Notes under the pieces: model-generated
What the model was told of the DNA's origin: nothing
Seen by the model: only the letters and a program-made list of their open reading frames with translations
Databases searched by the model: none
Part shown: positions 33,930 through 42,605 of the stretch, in pieces
How the letters are laid out: each line of letters begins with the position of its first letter
How positions within the stretch are numbered: the first letter of the stretch is position 1
Assembly (NCBI RefSeq): GCF_030625865.1
Contig: NZ_DAOUQB010000018.1
Coordinates: 1 to 59,514, forward strand
Source of the DNA: Anaerotignum sp.
GTDB taxonomy: Bacteria; Bacillota; Clostridia; Lachnospirales; Anaerotignaceae
Length of the DNA: 59,514 nucleotides
Reading direction: 5' to 3'
Made by a program: the position numbers and the translations under genes

Positions 33930-34832
33930 ATGGAAATTCGGAATCTAAACACTTTTTTGAAAGTAGCTGCTTTGCAAAACTTTACACAGGCAAGTCGAGA
34001 ATTAGGTTACTCGCAATCAAATGTCAGTGCACAAATTCAACAATTAGAGCGGGAAGTTGGTGCCCCACTGTTTAACAGAATCGGTCGTAGTGTCTCATTA
34101 ACTCAATACGGAGAAGAATTACTGCCCTATGCACATCAAATCGTGTCCACTGCTTTACGTATGGAAAGCTTCCTAAGATCCGAAGACGCCCTCGGTGGAA
34201 CGATACGAATAGGCATGGTAGAATCGCTTTTTAATTTGGTCATGGAAGACACACTTATTAATTATCATCATCGCTTTCCCCGTGTAAAAATTGAAATAAC
34301 CGTGGATGCTACAGCAACTCTGAAAAATGATTTACAATACGGGCTTTTAGATGCGGCTTGTATTATTGATGACCCATTACCCAAAACTGAATGGCAGTGT
34401 TGGCACATGGTTAACGTCCCTATTGTAATTGTTGCCAATCCATTGCATCCACTTTCAACTCAACGCCAAATAAAACTTGAGGATTTGTCCGGACAAGATT
34501 TTATTTTAATGGAAGAATCCGCACCCTACAGCGTACATTTTCAAGGTATCATGGCAAACCATCACATTGAATTTCATCCTTTTTTGAAGTTACAAAGTGC
34601 AGATATGGCACGAAGGATGGTTGAAAAAGACACTTTCTTATCTGTTCTCCCCCTCTATGCTGTACAAGATTCTATTGCGCAAGGAAAAATCCATATTCTC
34701 AATATCCCGGAATCAAATCAGGCACAATCTGTGCAGATGGTTCTCCATACCAACAAAGTTTTGACCCCACAAATTGAAGGATTTATGGAAGAACTGCGAA
34801 ATATTCTTCAAAGGGTTTTTCCTGAAAAATAA
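33930..34832 (+). CDS. LysR-family transcriptional regulator
   Basis: A 300-residue LysR regulator: N-terminal winged HTH (residues 1-60; FTQASRELGYSQSNVSAQIQ, LEREVGAPLF) and a periplasmic-binding-like effector domain (about 90-295; GGTIRIGMVESL). The start has GGAGG. It is divergent from the second gamma-lyase-family gene and is the likely regulator of it and perhaps of the ferredoxin oxidoreductase; an effector such as O-acetylserine, methionine or a homocysteine derivative is conceivable. Confidence 0.9.
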   Translation: MEIRNLNTFLKVAALQNFTQASRELGYSQSNVSAQIQQLEREVGAPLFNRIGRSVSLTQYGEELLPYAHQIVSTALRMESFLRSEDALGGTIRIGMVESLFNLVMEDTLINYHHRFPRVKIEITVDATATLKNDLQYGLLDAACIIDDPLPKTEWQCWHMVNVPIVIVANPLHPLSTQRQIKLEDLSGQDFILMEESAPYSVHFQGIMANHHIEFHPFLKLQSADMARRMVEKDTFLSVLPLYAVQDSIAQGKIHILNIPESNQAQSVQMVLHTNKVLTPQIEGFMEELRNILQRVFPEK

Positions 34833-34912
34833 AATGTACGGTCATATTTTGTTAAAAAAATTTTTGACTTTTTTATGTAAGTATGATAGATTTTATTTAT
34901 ATTATTATTTTG

Positions 34913-34979
34913 CCGCCGGGTAAACGTCTTGATACCATTCCATTAGGCCTTAGAAGGAATGGTGTTAAGGCGTTTTTTT
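34913..34979 (+). promoter_or_regulatory. Attenuator-like terminator before the NimA-like gene
   Basis: A long stem runs from AACGTCTTGATACCATTCC (34923-34941) to GGAATGGTGTTAAGGCGTT (34955-34973), followed by seven T's. It is a strong intrinsic terminator only about 56 bases before the ATG at 35036. The octamer CCGCCGGG (34913-34920) lies just before it, and the same octamer precedes the terminator of the MATE gene. It may end the LysR transcript or control the downstream genes by attenuation. Confidence 0.65.
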
Positions 34980-35035
34980 GTTTATTTGAGATATATTCTA
35001 AACAACTTGGTGCATCAGGAAGGAGGAAAAGAATC

Positions 35036-35503
35036 ATGTTTAAAGAAATGCGTAGGACTGATAGAAAGCTAACAGAACAGGAATCCGTGCAAATTTTGTA
35101 TGACAATCAATATGGCGTACTATCTACTGTAAGTATGGATGGCTATCCATATGGCGTTCCAATCAGTTATGTTTATGCAGACGGGAAAATATATTTTCAT
35201 GGTACAAACGCCGATGGACTTAAAAAGGAAAATATTGAACACAATTCAAAGGCATGCTTCACAGTAGTTGGAAAGACAGAAATTCTTCCATCAAAATTTT
35301 CAACAAAATATGAGAGTGTAATTGCTTTTGGAAAGATAAAGGTTTCTGAAAATACTCAGGATATACTAAGAAAATTACTTCAAAAGTATAGTCCAGAGTA
35401 CTTGGAAAATGGAGAAAAATATATTTCTGCTTCTATGAAAAATGTAACGGTCTATGAATTTGAGATTGTATCTATGACCGGCAAGGCAAGAAAAAATGGT
35501 TAG
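35036..35503 (+). CDS. NimA-like flavin-binding protein (pyridoxamine 5'-phosphate oxidase fold)
   Basis: A 155-residue split-barrel flavoprotein of the NimA/PNPOx-like family (MFKEMRRTDRKLTEQESVQI; YGVLSTVSMDGYPYGVPISY; YFHGTNADGLKKENI). Relatives bind FMN or FAD, and some reduce 5-nitroimidazoles. ATG 35036 follows GGAAGGAGGA; the longer upstream frame from 34883 runs through the terminator hairpin and has no ribosome binding site. It is followed by a radical SAM gene and a MATE exporter on the same strand, possibly a stress or drug-response set. Confidence 0.85.
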   Translation: MFKEMRRTDRKLTEQESVQILYDNQYGVLSTVSMDGYPYGVPISYVYADGKIYFHGTNADGLKKENIEHNSKACFTVVGKTEILPSKFSTKYESVIAFGKIKVSENTQDILRKLLQKYSPEYLENGEKYISASMKNVTVYEFEIVSMTGKARKNG

Positions 35504-35562
35504 ATCAATTTATATATAATAAAAAATTGCAAAAATAGAGCATTGTTTGAGGAGGCTAAACT

Positions 35563-36258
35563 ATGCAAGGATTTGATTATAAAGATATTTATATTGAGGA
35601 CGGTAAAAGAGTATTGGAAGTAAATATTCTTCCAGAAAAGTATTGTAACTTTGATTGTATTTTCTGTCCGATTGGAAGATCAAAAAACAAGATTGATACT
35701 CAAATTACATTTGGTAATGTGACTGAGTCGTTAACTGAGTTAGAAAAAATTATTGAACAAACAAACGCAGAACTTGTCTTAATTAACTCTAAAGGGGAAG
35801 CTCTTATACATAACCAAATCCGCAATATTATCAGTTTCATAAAAAACAAAGGACTATCTGTTCGATTGTTTTCCAACGGTTATTTGCTCGGTAGAAAAGA
35901 CTGTATGGAAATTGCAAATATGTGTGATGAGGTCGTTGGCGAACTAAAGGTAATTACCGAAGAAACTTTTCAAAAAGCACAAAGACCAATTCAAGGGTAT
36001 ACATTAGACCAATATATTTCCAATATGGTTAACTTTCAAAAACAGTACAATGGGAAGTTTATCTTTGAAGTCACAATTATAAGAGGGTATAACGATGATG
36101 AAGTATCTGTTCAAAAGCTAAAAGATGTTATTGAGGATATTTCTCCTGATAAATTGATAGTCGTAAGGCTTGAGGAAGAAAAGTTTCAAAAAAAGCTTGG
36201 GATCACAGATGAGCGGTTTGCAGAAATTACAAATATGCTTCAAAGTATTGCCCAATAG
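35563..36258 (+). CDS. Radical SAM protein, COG0731-like
   Basis: A 231-residue radical SAM enzyme. The cluster motif is KYCNFDCIFCPIG (CxxxCxxC, about residues 27-34). Following blocks include LVLINSKGEALIHNQI and VRLFSNGYLLG, and IRGYNDDE lies near the C-terminus. This pattern fits the COG0731 group, related to wyosine-type tRNA enzymes, whose small bacterial members have no settled function. GGAGG precedes the ATG by 8 bases. It lies between a NimA-like gene and a MATE exporter gene. Reaction unknown. Confidence 0.8.
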   Translation: MQGFDYKDIYIEDGKRVLEVNILPEKYCNFDCIFCPIGRSKNKIDTQITFGNVTESLTELEKIIEQTNAELVLINSKGEALIHNQIRNIISFIKNKGLSVRLFSNGYLLGRKDCMEIANMCDEVVGELKVITEETFQKAQRPIQGYTLDQYISNMVNFQKQYNGKFIFEVTIIRGYNDDEVSVQKLKDVIEDISPDKLIVVRLEEEKFQKKLGITDERFAEITNMLQSIAQ

Positions 36259-36311
36259 AATTTGGCATTGGAACAGAACCAATATTATTACTTAAAAATA
36301 GCAAAATCAAC

Positions 36312-36369
36312 CCGCCGGGGTTTCTATTGTGTAGTAGGCCTGTGTTACGCAACGCAGGTCTACTTTTTT
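36312..36369 (+). promoter_or_regulatory. Attenuator-like terminator before the MATE gene
   Basis: AGTAGGCCTGTGTT (36333-36346) pairs with AACGCAGGTCTACT (36351-36364) over 14 positions, with two G-U pairs and an ACGC loop; T's follow. The ribosome binding site of the MATE gene comes only about 10 bases later, so there is no room for a promoter between. Transcription of the exporter must read through this terminator. CCGCCGGG (36312-36319) precedes it. Confidence 0.75.
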
Positions 36370-36393
36370 ATTTTTGCATGGAGGTTTCATTTA

Positions 36394-37707
36394 ATGAATA
36401 ATACAAATTGCTTTAAAGATTTTATAAAATATTCATCACTAAACGTACTTGGTATGATGGGGCTATCCTGCTATATTTTAGCAGACACTTTCTTTGTTTC
36501 AAAAGGACTTGGAATAAATGGCTTAACAGCATTAAATCTTGCAATTCCAATATACAGCTTTATTCATGGTAGTGGGTTAATGATTGGCATGGGTGGCGGC
36601 ACTAAATATTCTATTTTAAAAAGTCAAAAGGACAAAGGGGCGGCAAATCGTACATTTACAAATGCTGTTATATTGGCACTTGGTTTTGCAATTGCTTTTT
36701 TTATAATCGGAATTTTTTTCTCTGAAGCAATTGTAGAAATGCTTGGAGCTGATGAGACGGTTTTTCATATGAGTAAAACTTATTTGCAAGTAATCTTACT
36801 GTTTGCCCCTATGTTTATACTGAACAATATTCTCTTATGCTTTGTAAGAAATGATGGCGCACCACAGCTTTCTATGACCGCAATGATTGTGGGAAGCCTA
36901 TCAAATATTGTTTTAGATTATATTTTTATTTTCCCATTTAAAATGGGGATCATGGGCGCAGTTCTCGCTACAGGTCTTGCCCCGGTTATCAGTATATTTG
37001 TACTATCTCCTTTTTTCTTTAAAAAGAAAAATTGCTTTCATTTAAAAAAATGTAAAATTTCAAGCAAGTTGATCATGACTATTTTTTCAAGTGGATTACC
37101 TTCACTTATCACAGAGGTTTCTTCGGGTATTGTTATCATTATATTTAACATTATTATATTAAGACTGCAAGGAAATATCGGTGTCGCTGCATATGGCGTT
37201 ATAGCTAATCTCTCATTAGTAGTAATGGCAATATATACAGGTGTAGCGCAAGGGATTCAGCCAATTATCAGTAGTAATTACGGATCTGGGAATCATGCCA
37301 ATGTTCAAGGGATTTTACGTTATGCTATGACAACCATATTAGTTATATCTGGCATAGTCTACTTCTGTGTATTTTTCGGAGCATCACAGATAGCCAATAT
37401 ATTTAACAGTGAACATAATGCTCTCCTGCAAATTATTGCTGTAACCGGGTTAAAGTATTATTTTACTGCTTGCCTTTTTGCCGGGTTTAATATCATCATG
37501 TCTGTTTACTTTACGTCCACTGAATATGCACTCCCTGCGCATATTATTTCTATTCTGCGTGGATTTGTAATTATCATACCTATGGCTTTCTTATTATCGT
37601 CAATTGGTGACATGATAGGCGTTTGGTGTGCATTCCCAGCAACTGAATTACTTGTATGTATAATTGGATTTACTTTATATCTACTGCATAAAACTTATAT
37701 CACCTGA
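36394..37707 (+). CDS. MATE-family multidrug/toxin exporter
   Basis: A 437-residue polytopic membrane protein (12 TM) of the MATE family, which exports drugs or toxic metabolites with Na+ or H+. Blocks are SSLNVLGMMGLSCYILADTF, GGGTKYSILKSQKDKG, GLPSLITEVSSGIVI and GVAQGIQPIISSNYGSGN. ATG 36394 follows GGAGGT; an apparent in-frame extension to 36262 crosses the terminator and is rejected. Control is probably by attenuation in the leader. Confidence 0.92.
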   Translation: MNNTNCFKDFIKYSSLNVLGMMGLSCYILADTFFVSKGLGINGLTALNLAIPIYSFIHGSGLMIGMGGGTKYSILKSQKDKGAANRTFTNAVILALGFAIAFFIIGIFFSEAIVEMLGADETVFHMSKTYLQVILLFAPMFILNNILLCFVRNDGAPQLSMTAMIVGSLSNIVLDYIFIFPFKMGIMGAVLATGLAPVISIFVLSPFFFKKKNCFHLKKCKISSKLIMTIFSSGLPSLITEVSSGIVIIIFNIIILRLQGNIGVAAYGVIANLSLVVMAIYTGVAQGIQPIISSNYGSGNHANVQGILRYAMTTILVISGIVYFCVFFGASQIANIFNSEHNALLQIIAVTGLKYYFTACLFAGFNIIMSVYFTSTEYALPAHIISILRGFVIIIPMAFLLSSIGDMIGVWCAFPATELLVCIIGFTLYLLHKTYIT

Positions 37708-37789
37708 TGAAAAAGAGATACTTTGTTCAAACGGCACTTTAAGTACAAAAAGTAGAAATTTTAATATTTTTGTGTCTACTTTATTGACT

Positions 37790-38215
37790 ATTGTCCAGCC
37801 AATTCCAAGATTTTAACCATTATTTTTTCATCTTTAATTCCCTATCATGTAGTTTGTTGGTATAATATCTTTTATTGTTATACTAGTATATTTTACATTT
37901 TTTTCAAATAATTTGTCTGTGTATGTGTTCGTCAATCAAATTTAAAAGGGGTAGAATATTTGTTTATTATATTGTTAGTTTATAACAAACACAAATACCG
38001 ATAGAATAATAAAGAAGTGTTCATTCCTTTTTTCTTTTCAGATAATTTTTATCAGTTTTTAAATCCTAAAAATTGCTTCTAAATCTGCACAAAAGCAGTT
38101 AATATGTAAATCGAGCAGGAAGAATTACACTCCTGCTCGATACGTGTTTATTATTTAGTTCTGCCTTACTTCTCTGTTCTGGCTTAATCTTGTCACTATT
38201 CTTTAGCCATAAAAG
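37790..38215 (-). repeat. Third, truncated copy of the SH3-like unit's upstream region and start
   Basis: ATG 37831 reads MKK then TAA; one frame over, MVKILELAG parallels MKKITVKILGL at 2296. The shared DNA CCAAGATTTTAACC(A/G)TTATTTT marks the match. About 260-380 bases upstream, the hairpin repeat at 38108-38145 matches 2570-2610 with the same spacing as in copy 1. Only the upstream region and about a dozen codons remain. Confidence 0.55.
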
Positions 38216-38360
38216 CAAAAATTTTTCGCCTTTATAAATGCTGCTGCTAATGTGATAATGGCAAGACCTGCTATTACAAATACTAAATCTTTATACTTAC
38301 CTTCATCGAAAGTGTAAGAACCACCGTGAAAAATAATGCCATCAAAATTACCATTGTTAC
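38203..38360 (-). pseudogene. Small membrane-protein remnant after the lipoamide dehydrogenase gene
   Basis: Directly after the acoL stop, one reverse frame reads NCNNGNFDGIIFHGGSYTF, then a hydrophobic helix (LVFVIAGLAIITLAAAFIKA) and a stop at 38203. A second frame over the first part is also hydrophobic (MVILMALFFTVVLTLSMK), so a frameshifted two-helix membrane protein is possible. There is no start codon with a binding site. Family not recognised. Confidence 0.35.
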
Positions 38361-38362
38361 AG

Positions 38363-40084
38363 TTAAAAGTGGATCGACCGTTTTTCTACATTTAGGGCTG
38401 CTTCTCGCATGGTTTCTGTAACAGTGGGATGGGAATGTATAGTGGAAATTAATTCTTCCGCCGTTGCTTCCAATCTAATCGCCAAAGCACCTTCTGCAAT
38501 CAAATCTGTTGCTCTTGGCCCTATGATATGCATTCCCAAAACTTCCTCATATTTCACATCGGTAATGATTTTGACCAAACCCTCGCCCCCGTTTAAAATA
38601 AGAGCTTTCCCATTTGCCGACATCGGAAATTTACCAATTTTATACTCAATTTTTTTCTTTTTGCAAGCTTCTTCCGTAAGCCCAACTCCAGCCGCCTCAG
38701 GCATCATATATACGCAAGTAGGACTTGTGTTTTCAATATATTGAGAAGAAATCCCGCATATATTCTCCGCCGCCACTTCACCCATAGCAGAAGCCGTATG
38801 TGCAAGTTGCGCATGCCCCATTACACAGTCCCCTATGGCATATACACCGGGTACATTGGTTTCCATCTTCTCATTGACAATGATACGCCCTCTATCGTGG
38901 CTGACACCGCCCAAGTCTAATTGCAACGCTGCTGTATTGGAACGACGACCGATTGCCACCAATACTTTTTCTGCTTCAAAAGCCACAGTCTTTCCGTCCT
39001 TATCCTTGCAAACGACTTTTGCTCCAACTGAGGAGGGCTCTATTGCCTGTACAGGGCATTCCAAATGGAAAGAAATTCCCATTTTCTTCATATGGGCAAC
39101 ACCAACTGCTGTAATTTCCCCATCCATCATGGGCAGCATATGGTCAAGAGCTTCAACTACAGTAATCTTTGTACCAAAACCAGCGTAGGCACATGCCAAT
39201 TCCAAACCAATTACGCCGCCCCCAATTACCACCATGGATTTTGGTAATGCTTCCAGGCTAAGGGCACCTGTAGAATCGATACAATTTGAATTTTCCTTCA
39301 AACCCGGTATGGGTGGCACAAAATTAACAGAGCCAGTAGCCAAAATAATAGCATCCGCTTTCAATTCTTCCTTTTGACCATCTGCCTTTTGTACCAATAT
39401 GGTTTTAGGCCCAAGAAAGCTTGCTTCACCGTCAATTTTTTTGATTTTATTTATTTTTAATAAGCCCGCAACGCCAGACGTTAATTGTTTGGAAATTGCA
39501 TCCTTATGGGCGATTACCTGAGAAAAATCCACCTTGAGCCCTGTGGCGTTAATCCCCAATTCTTTTCCTTGGTGTTTGATTTGTTCAAATAGCTCTGCAC
39601 TATGCAGCAAACACTTTGTGGGGATACAGCCAATATTCAAACAAGTGCCGCCTAAATATTCTTTTTCAATTACCGTAACGTCTGCGCCTAATTGCGCCCC
39701 ACGAATCGCCGCTACATATCCACCTGGGCCGCCACCCACAATAATAATCGATTTTTTATCAGAACTCTTCGATGCCGTATCCTTGGAAGACTCCTGAATA
39801 GGTGTGGTTTCCTTTTGTGCGCCAGCATTTTCTCCAACGTTTTCTCCCGCCTGCCCAATGTATGCAACAACGCTTTTGCAGGAAACCGTTTCTCCGGCAG
39901 AGCATAGAATTTTCAGCAATACCCCCTCTTTGTCGCATTCCACATCACTGGTTAATTTATCAGTTGCCACGGAAAAAAGCACGTCCCCTGCTTTTACCGT
40001 ATCCCCTTCTTGCTTTTTCCATTCCTCAATGGTTCCTTCAGTCATGGTCAACCCCAGTTTCGGCATCAAAACTTCACTTGCCAT
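38363..40084 (-). CDS. acoL: Dihydrolipoamide dehydrogenase with N-terminal lipoyl domain (E3 of acetoin dehydrogenase)
   Basis: A 573-residue flavoprotein that reoxidises dihydrolipoamide with NAD+. Residues 1-77 are a lipoyl domain, with lipoyl lysine K43 in ATDKLTSD. An acidic, Ser-rich linker follows to about 110. The E3 body then carries IIIVGGGPGGYVAA (FAD), GGTCLNIGCIPTKCLL (redox disulfide), a second Rossmann motif, VVIGGGVIGLELA (NAD), and HSHPTVTETMREAA (catalytic His). It is the last gene of the aco operon. E3 with its own lipoyl domain is common in Clostridial acetoin complexes. Confidence 0.93.
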   Translation of the reverse strand: MASEVLMPKLGLTMTEGTIEEWKKQEGDTVKAGDVLFSVATDKLTSDVECDKEGVLLKILCSAGETVSCKSVVAYIGQAGENVGENAGAQKETTPIQESSKDTASKSSDKKSIIIVGGGPGGYVAAIRGAQLGADVTVIEKEYLGGTCLNIGCIPTKCLLHSAELFEQIKHQGKELGINATGLKVDFSQVIAHKDAISKQLTSGVAGLLKINKIKKIDGEASFLGPKTILVQKADGQKEELKADAIILATGSVNFVPPIPGLKENSNCIDSTGALSLEALPKSMVVIGGGVIGLELACAYAGFGTKITVVEALDHMLPMMDGEITAVGVAHMKKMGISFHLECPVQAIEPSSVGAKVVCKDKDGKTVAFEAEKVLVAIGRRSNTAALQLDLGGVSHDRGRIIVNEKMETNVPGVYAIGDCVMGHAQLAHTASAMGEVAAENICGISSQYIENTSPTCVYMMPEAAGVGLTEEACKKKKIEYKIGKFPMSANGKALILNGGEGLVKIITDVKYEEVLGMHIIGPRATDLIAEGALAIRLEATAEELISTIHSHPTVTETMREAALNVEKRSIHF

Positions 40085-40182
40085 ATACTCAGTCCTTTCT
40101 TTTTTATATTTAACTTATAACCTTGCTATTTCCTCTTTTGTAAAAAACGGATAAAGACGTTTGCCTCCATCCGTTTTGTTTT

Positions 40183-41511
40183 TTATGTAAACAAAAGATA
40201 CGGGTTTTCCAAAAGCTCGCAAAGACGTTTTAAAAATTTTGATGCCATAACCCCATCAACCACTCGATGATCTGCAGTCAAACAAAGGTTCATCATTGGG
40301 CGAATTACAATTTCTCCATTGCGTACCACGGGAGTTTCCACCATATCGCAAACGCCTAAAATTGCCAATTCCGGTTGGTTGATGATGGGTGAAAAATTCG
40401 TTATGCCATAAGGACCCAAACTGGAAATGGTAAAGGTGCCCCCTGTCATATCTTCCATACCGATTTTTCCGCTGCGAGCAGCTTCAATCAGAGCCTCCGT
40501 TTCCTTCGCAACCTCTACCAATGATTTTGTGTCCACACTCTTGACATTGGGAACAATAAGCCCATCTCCCTTTGCCACCGCTAAACCCACATTTGCATGG
40601 ATATGTCTTGTAATCATGTAATCTGTAAAGCTTGCGTTGACATCAGGAAACTCCATCAAAACCTTTGCCGCCATCTTCATAATAATATGGTTATATGTTA
40701 ATTTAACATTGTCTTGTTTGCATGCTTCTTTCAATTTTTGCCGCATTTCTTTCATAGCTGTAGCATCCACAGGGTGTGTGTATGTTACACGGGGAGAGGT
40801 ATTCCAAGATAATGTCATGTTTGAAGCAATACTCCGACGCAAAGCATTTACTTTTATTGGAGGTAAGTCATTTCCATTAACCTTTGCCACTTCACCCATA
40901 TCTACATTAGCCGCTGCTAAAACGTCTTTTTTCATTACCCTGCCGTCTACACCAATTTTTTCAATGTTCACACCCAATTCTTTTGCCAGCTTTTCCGCCA
41001 TCGGGCTTGTTTTTGTTCTTTCATCGCAATTGTCTTGTTTCGGGTTTGCACAATAATCCTCTACATCTTGCAACGTAATTCGACCATTGGGGCCAGTTCC
41101 CGAAACCAGACTAATGTTGATATTTTTTTCTTTTGCCAATTTTTTCGCTGCGGGTGAGGCCAAAATATTTCCTTTTGGAGGTGCCGTAGGAGCGGTTGTT
41201 TTTTGCATGGGTTCCGCTTGTGATTTTTCTTCCGCTTTTTCTTCTGCCGTATAATTTTGAGAAACCGCTTCTCCCTCCTTCCCAAGATAGGCAACAGCAG
41301 CCTTGCACGCTGCTGTTTCACCGGCAGGTACCAGAATTTTCAAAAGTACCCCATCTGCTTCTGCCTCAACATCATTGGTCAATTTATCTGTAGAAACACT
41401 AAATAAAATGTCTCCTTTTTTTACAAATTCTCCTTCTTTAAACTTCCATTCATCAATGGTTCCTTCTGTCATGGTCAGTCCTAACTTGGGTAATAAAACC
41501 TCCTGTGCCAT
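40183..41511 (-). CDS. acoC: Dihydrolipoamide acetyltransferase (E2 of acetoin dehydrogenase)
   Basis: A 442-residue E2 core. It has a lipoyl domain at residues 1-77 (K43 in STDKLTND) and two peripheral-subunit-binding domains: ASPAAKKLAKEKNINISLVS with GPNGRITLQDVEDY (about 112-148), and SPMAEKLAKELGVNIEKIG with GRVMKKDVLAA (about 166-197). The acyltransferase domain ends with TADHRVVDGV, which holds the catalytic His-Asp. It takes the acetyl group from AcoAB to CoA. Two binding domains rather than one are unusual and may let it hold E1 and E3 at once. Confidence 0.93.
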   Translation of the reverse strand: MAQEVLLPKLGLTMTEGTIDEWKFKEGEFVKKGDILFSVSTDKLTNDVEAEADGVLLKILVPAGETAACKAAVAYLGKEGEAVSQNYTAEEKAEEKSQAEPMQKTTAPTAPPKGNILASPAAKKLAKEKNINISLVSGTGPNGRITLQDVEDYCANPKQDNCDERTKTSPMAEKLAKELGVNIEKIGVDGRVMKKDVLAAANVDMGEVAKVNGNDLPPIKVNALRRSIASNMTLSWNTSPRVTYTHPVDATAMKEMRQKLKEACKQDNVKLTYNHIIMKMAAKVLMEFPDVNASFTDYMITRHIHANVGLAVAKGDGLIVPNVKSVDTKSLVEVAKETEALIEAARSGKIGMEDMTGGTFTISSLGPYGITNFSPIINQPELAILGVCDMVETPVVRNGEIVIRPMMNLCLTADHRVVDGVMASKFLKRLCELLENPYLLFT

Positions 41512-41585
41512 AACTCCACCTCCAACTTATATGATTTTTTATGGCAGCACCACACATCTGAATACACAAAATTGTGCGATATTGC

Positions 41586-42581
41586 CTAGATTCTTTTGAA
41601 TAAACCTATTTCAACTGCTTTTTCAAGCGTCCTCTTAATCTGAACTCGCCAAGGTCCTCCTTGTGTAATCGCAAACGCCAGACGATCGCCTTTTTTACCA
41701 CGCAATTCCCGTTCTCCGTCTAACGCCACCATGCAATCCCACTCCATAACCAGTTCCATTGGCGTCCCTAAAGGTAGAAACTCTGCCTTCAAATAGTTCA
41801 AGGATGCCAAAAACCCTGCCGCAATCGGTGCAATGATTTCCTCCCCATTTTCTCCTAGGGTTAAGGCTAAACCATATGGGTCGTTATCCTCCACAATCTG
41901 AATGCACCCCGCCGCTGAAGAAAATCCGATACTTGCCGGATGGCATCGAGTCACAAAAATATGCTTTAATTTTTCCGCATCCCATATGGCTTTCGCTCCA
42001 ACCCAAAGATCATCTGTAATCACCGCATCAATTAAGGCAATATCCAAAAGGCTACCATTTTTATATATTTCAATTCGCTTATCTTTCGTACAACATTCCT
42101 TTGCGTTTGGCATCAGTGCAATTCCCGCTGCTGCCATCCCCGCTACAGTCCCTTCCACCATAGTAGGGTATACGTTATTTGTTCCTGTGGAAAGAGGAAG
42201 AAGGGGAGTGTCCGTTAATCCCTTTGCAACCGCCCGACTTGTTCCGTCTCCTCCCAGAACAATTACACAGCCCACCCCCATTTTTTCCATTTCAGCCGCC
42301 GCCCTCGTTGTATCCTCGGAGGTAGCTGTTAGAGGAATGTCCATCACTCTACAATCTATATGTAATTTTTCATCACAGGATAAGTCAGAAATGGCCGTAA
42401 AACCCATTTGAAACGTGTCCGGCATAATCCAAACCGAATCAACCCCAAGAGATTGAGCAGCCAATATGATTCGTTTTACGATATTCACTTTTTCTTGGTT
42501 GTCGATGGTCGTTGCATAGGAAACCAGCCTGCGAATGTCCTTGCCCGAGGCAGGATTTGCAATGATGCCGATGCTGGACAT
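41586..42581 (-). CDS. acoX: AcoX, NAD-kinase-like protein of acetoin catabolism
   Basis: A 331-residue protein with an ATP-NAD kinase-type fold: IANPASGKDIRRLVSY at the start and CVIVLGGDGTSRAVAKGL (the GGDGT motif). AcoX occurs in many acetoin operons; its exact role is not settled, though homologues are required or helpful for acetoin use. It sits between acoB and acoC, a usual position. GGAGG precedes the start. Confidence 0.88.
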   Translation of the reverse strand: MSSIGIIANPASGKDIRRLVSYATTIDNQEKVNIVKRIILAAQSLGVDSVWIMPDTFQMGFTAISDLSCDEKLHIDCRVMDIPLTATSEDTTRAAAEMEKMGVGCVIVLGGDGTSRAVAKGLTDTPLLPLSTGTNNVYPTMVEGTVAGMAAAGIALMPNAKECCTKDKRIEIYKNGSLLDIALIDAVITDDLWVGAKAIWDAEKLKHIFVTRCHPASIGFSSAAGCIQIVEDNDPYGLALTLGENGEEIIAPIAAGFLASLNYLKAEFLPLGTPMELVMEWDCMVALDGERELRGKKGDRLAFAITQGGPWRVQIKRTLEKAVEIGLFKRI

Positions 42582-42605
42582 AAATACCCTCCTTCCTAAT
42601 ACTTT

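Noticed and set aside
34883-35035. In-frame upstream extension of the NimA-like gene
   Set aside because: It reads through the terminator hairpin and lacks a binding site; ATG 35036 has GGAAGGAGGA. It is kept only as a possible leader peptide in the attenuation idea.
36262-36393. In-frame upstream extension of the MATE gene
   Set aside because: TTG start without a binding site, crossing a terminator; ATG 36394 has GGAGGT and begins at the usual MATE N-terminus.
39534-40154. Long forward frames opposite the acoL and acoC genes
   Set aside because: Antisense shadows of well-conserved lipoyl, E2 and E3 genes; no binding sites and no recognisable families.
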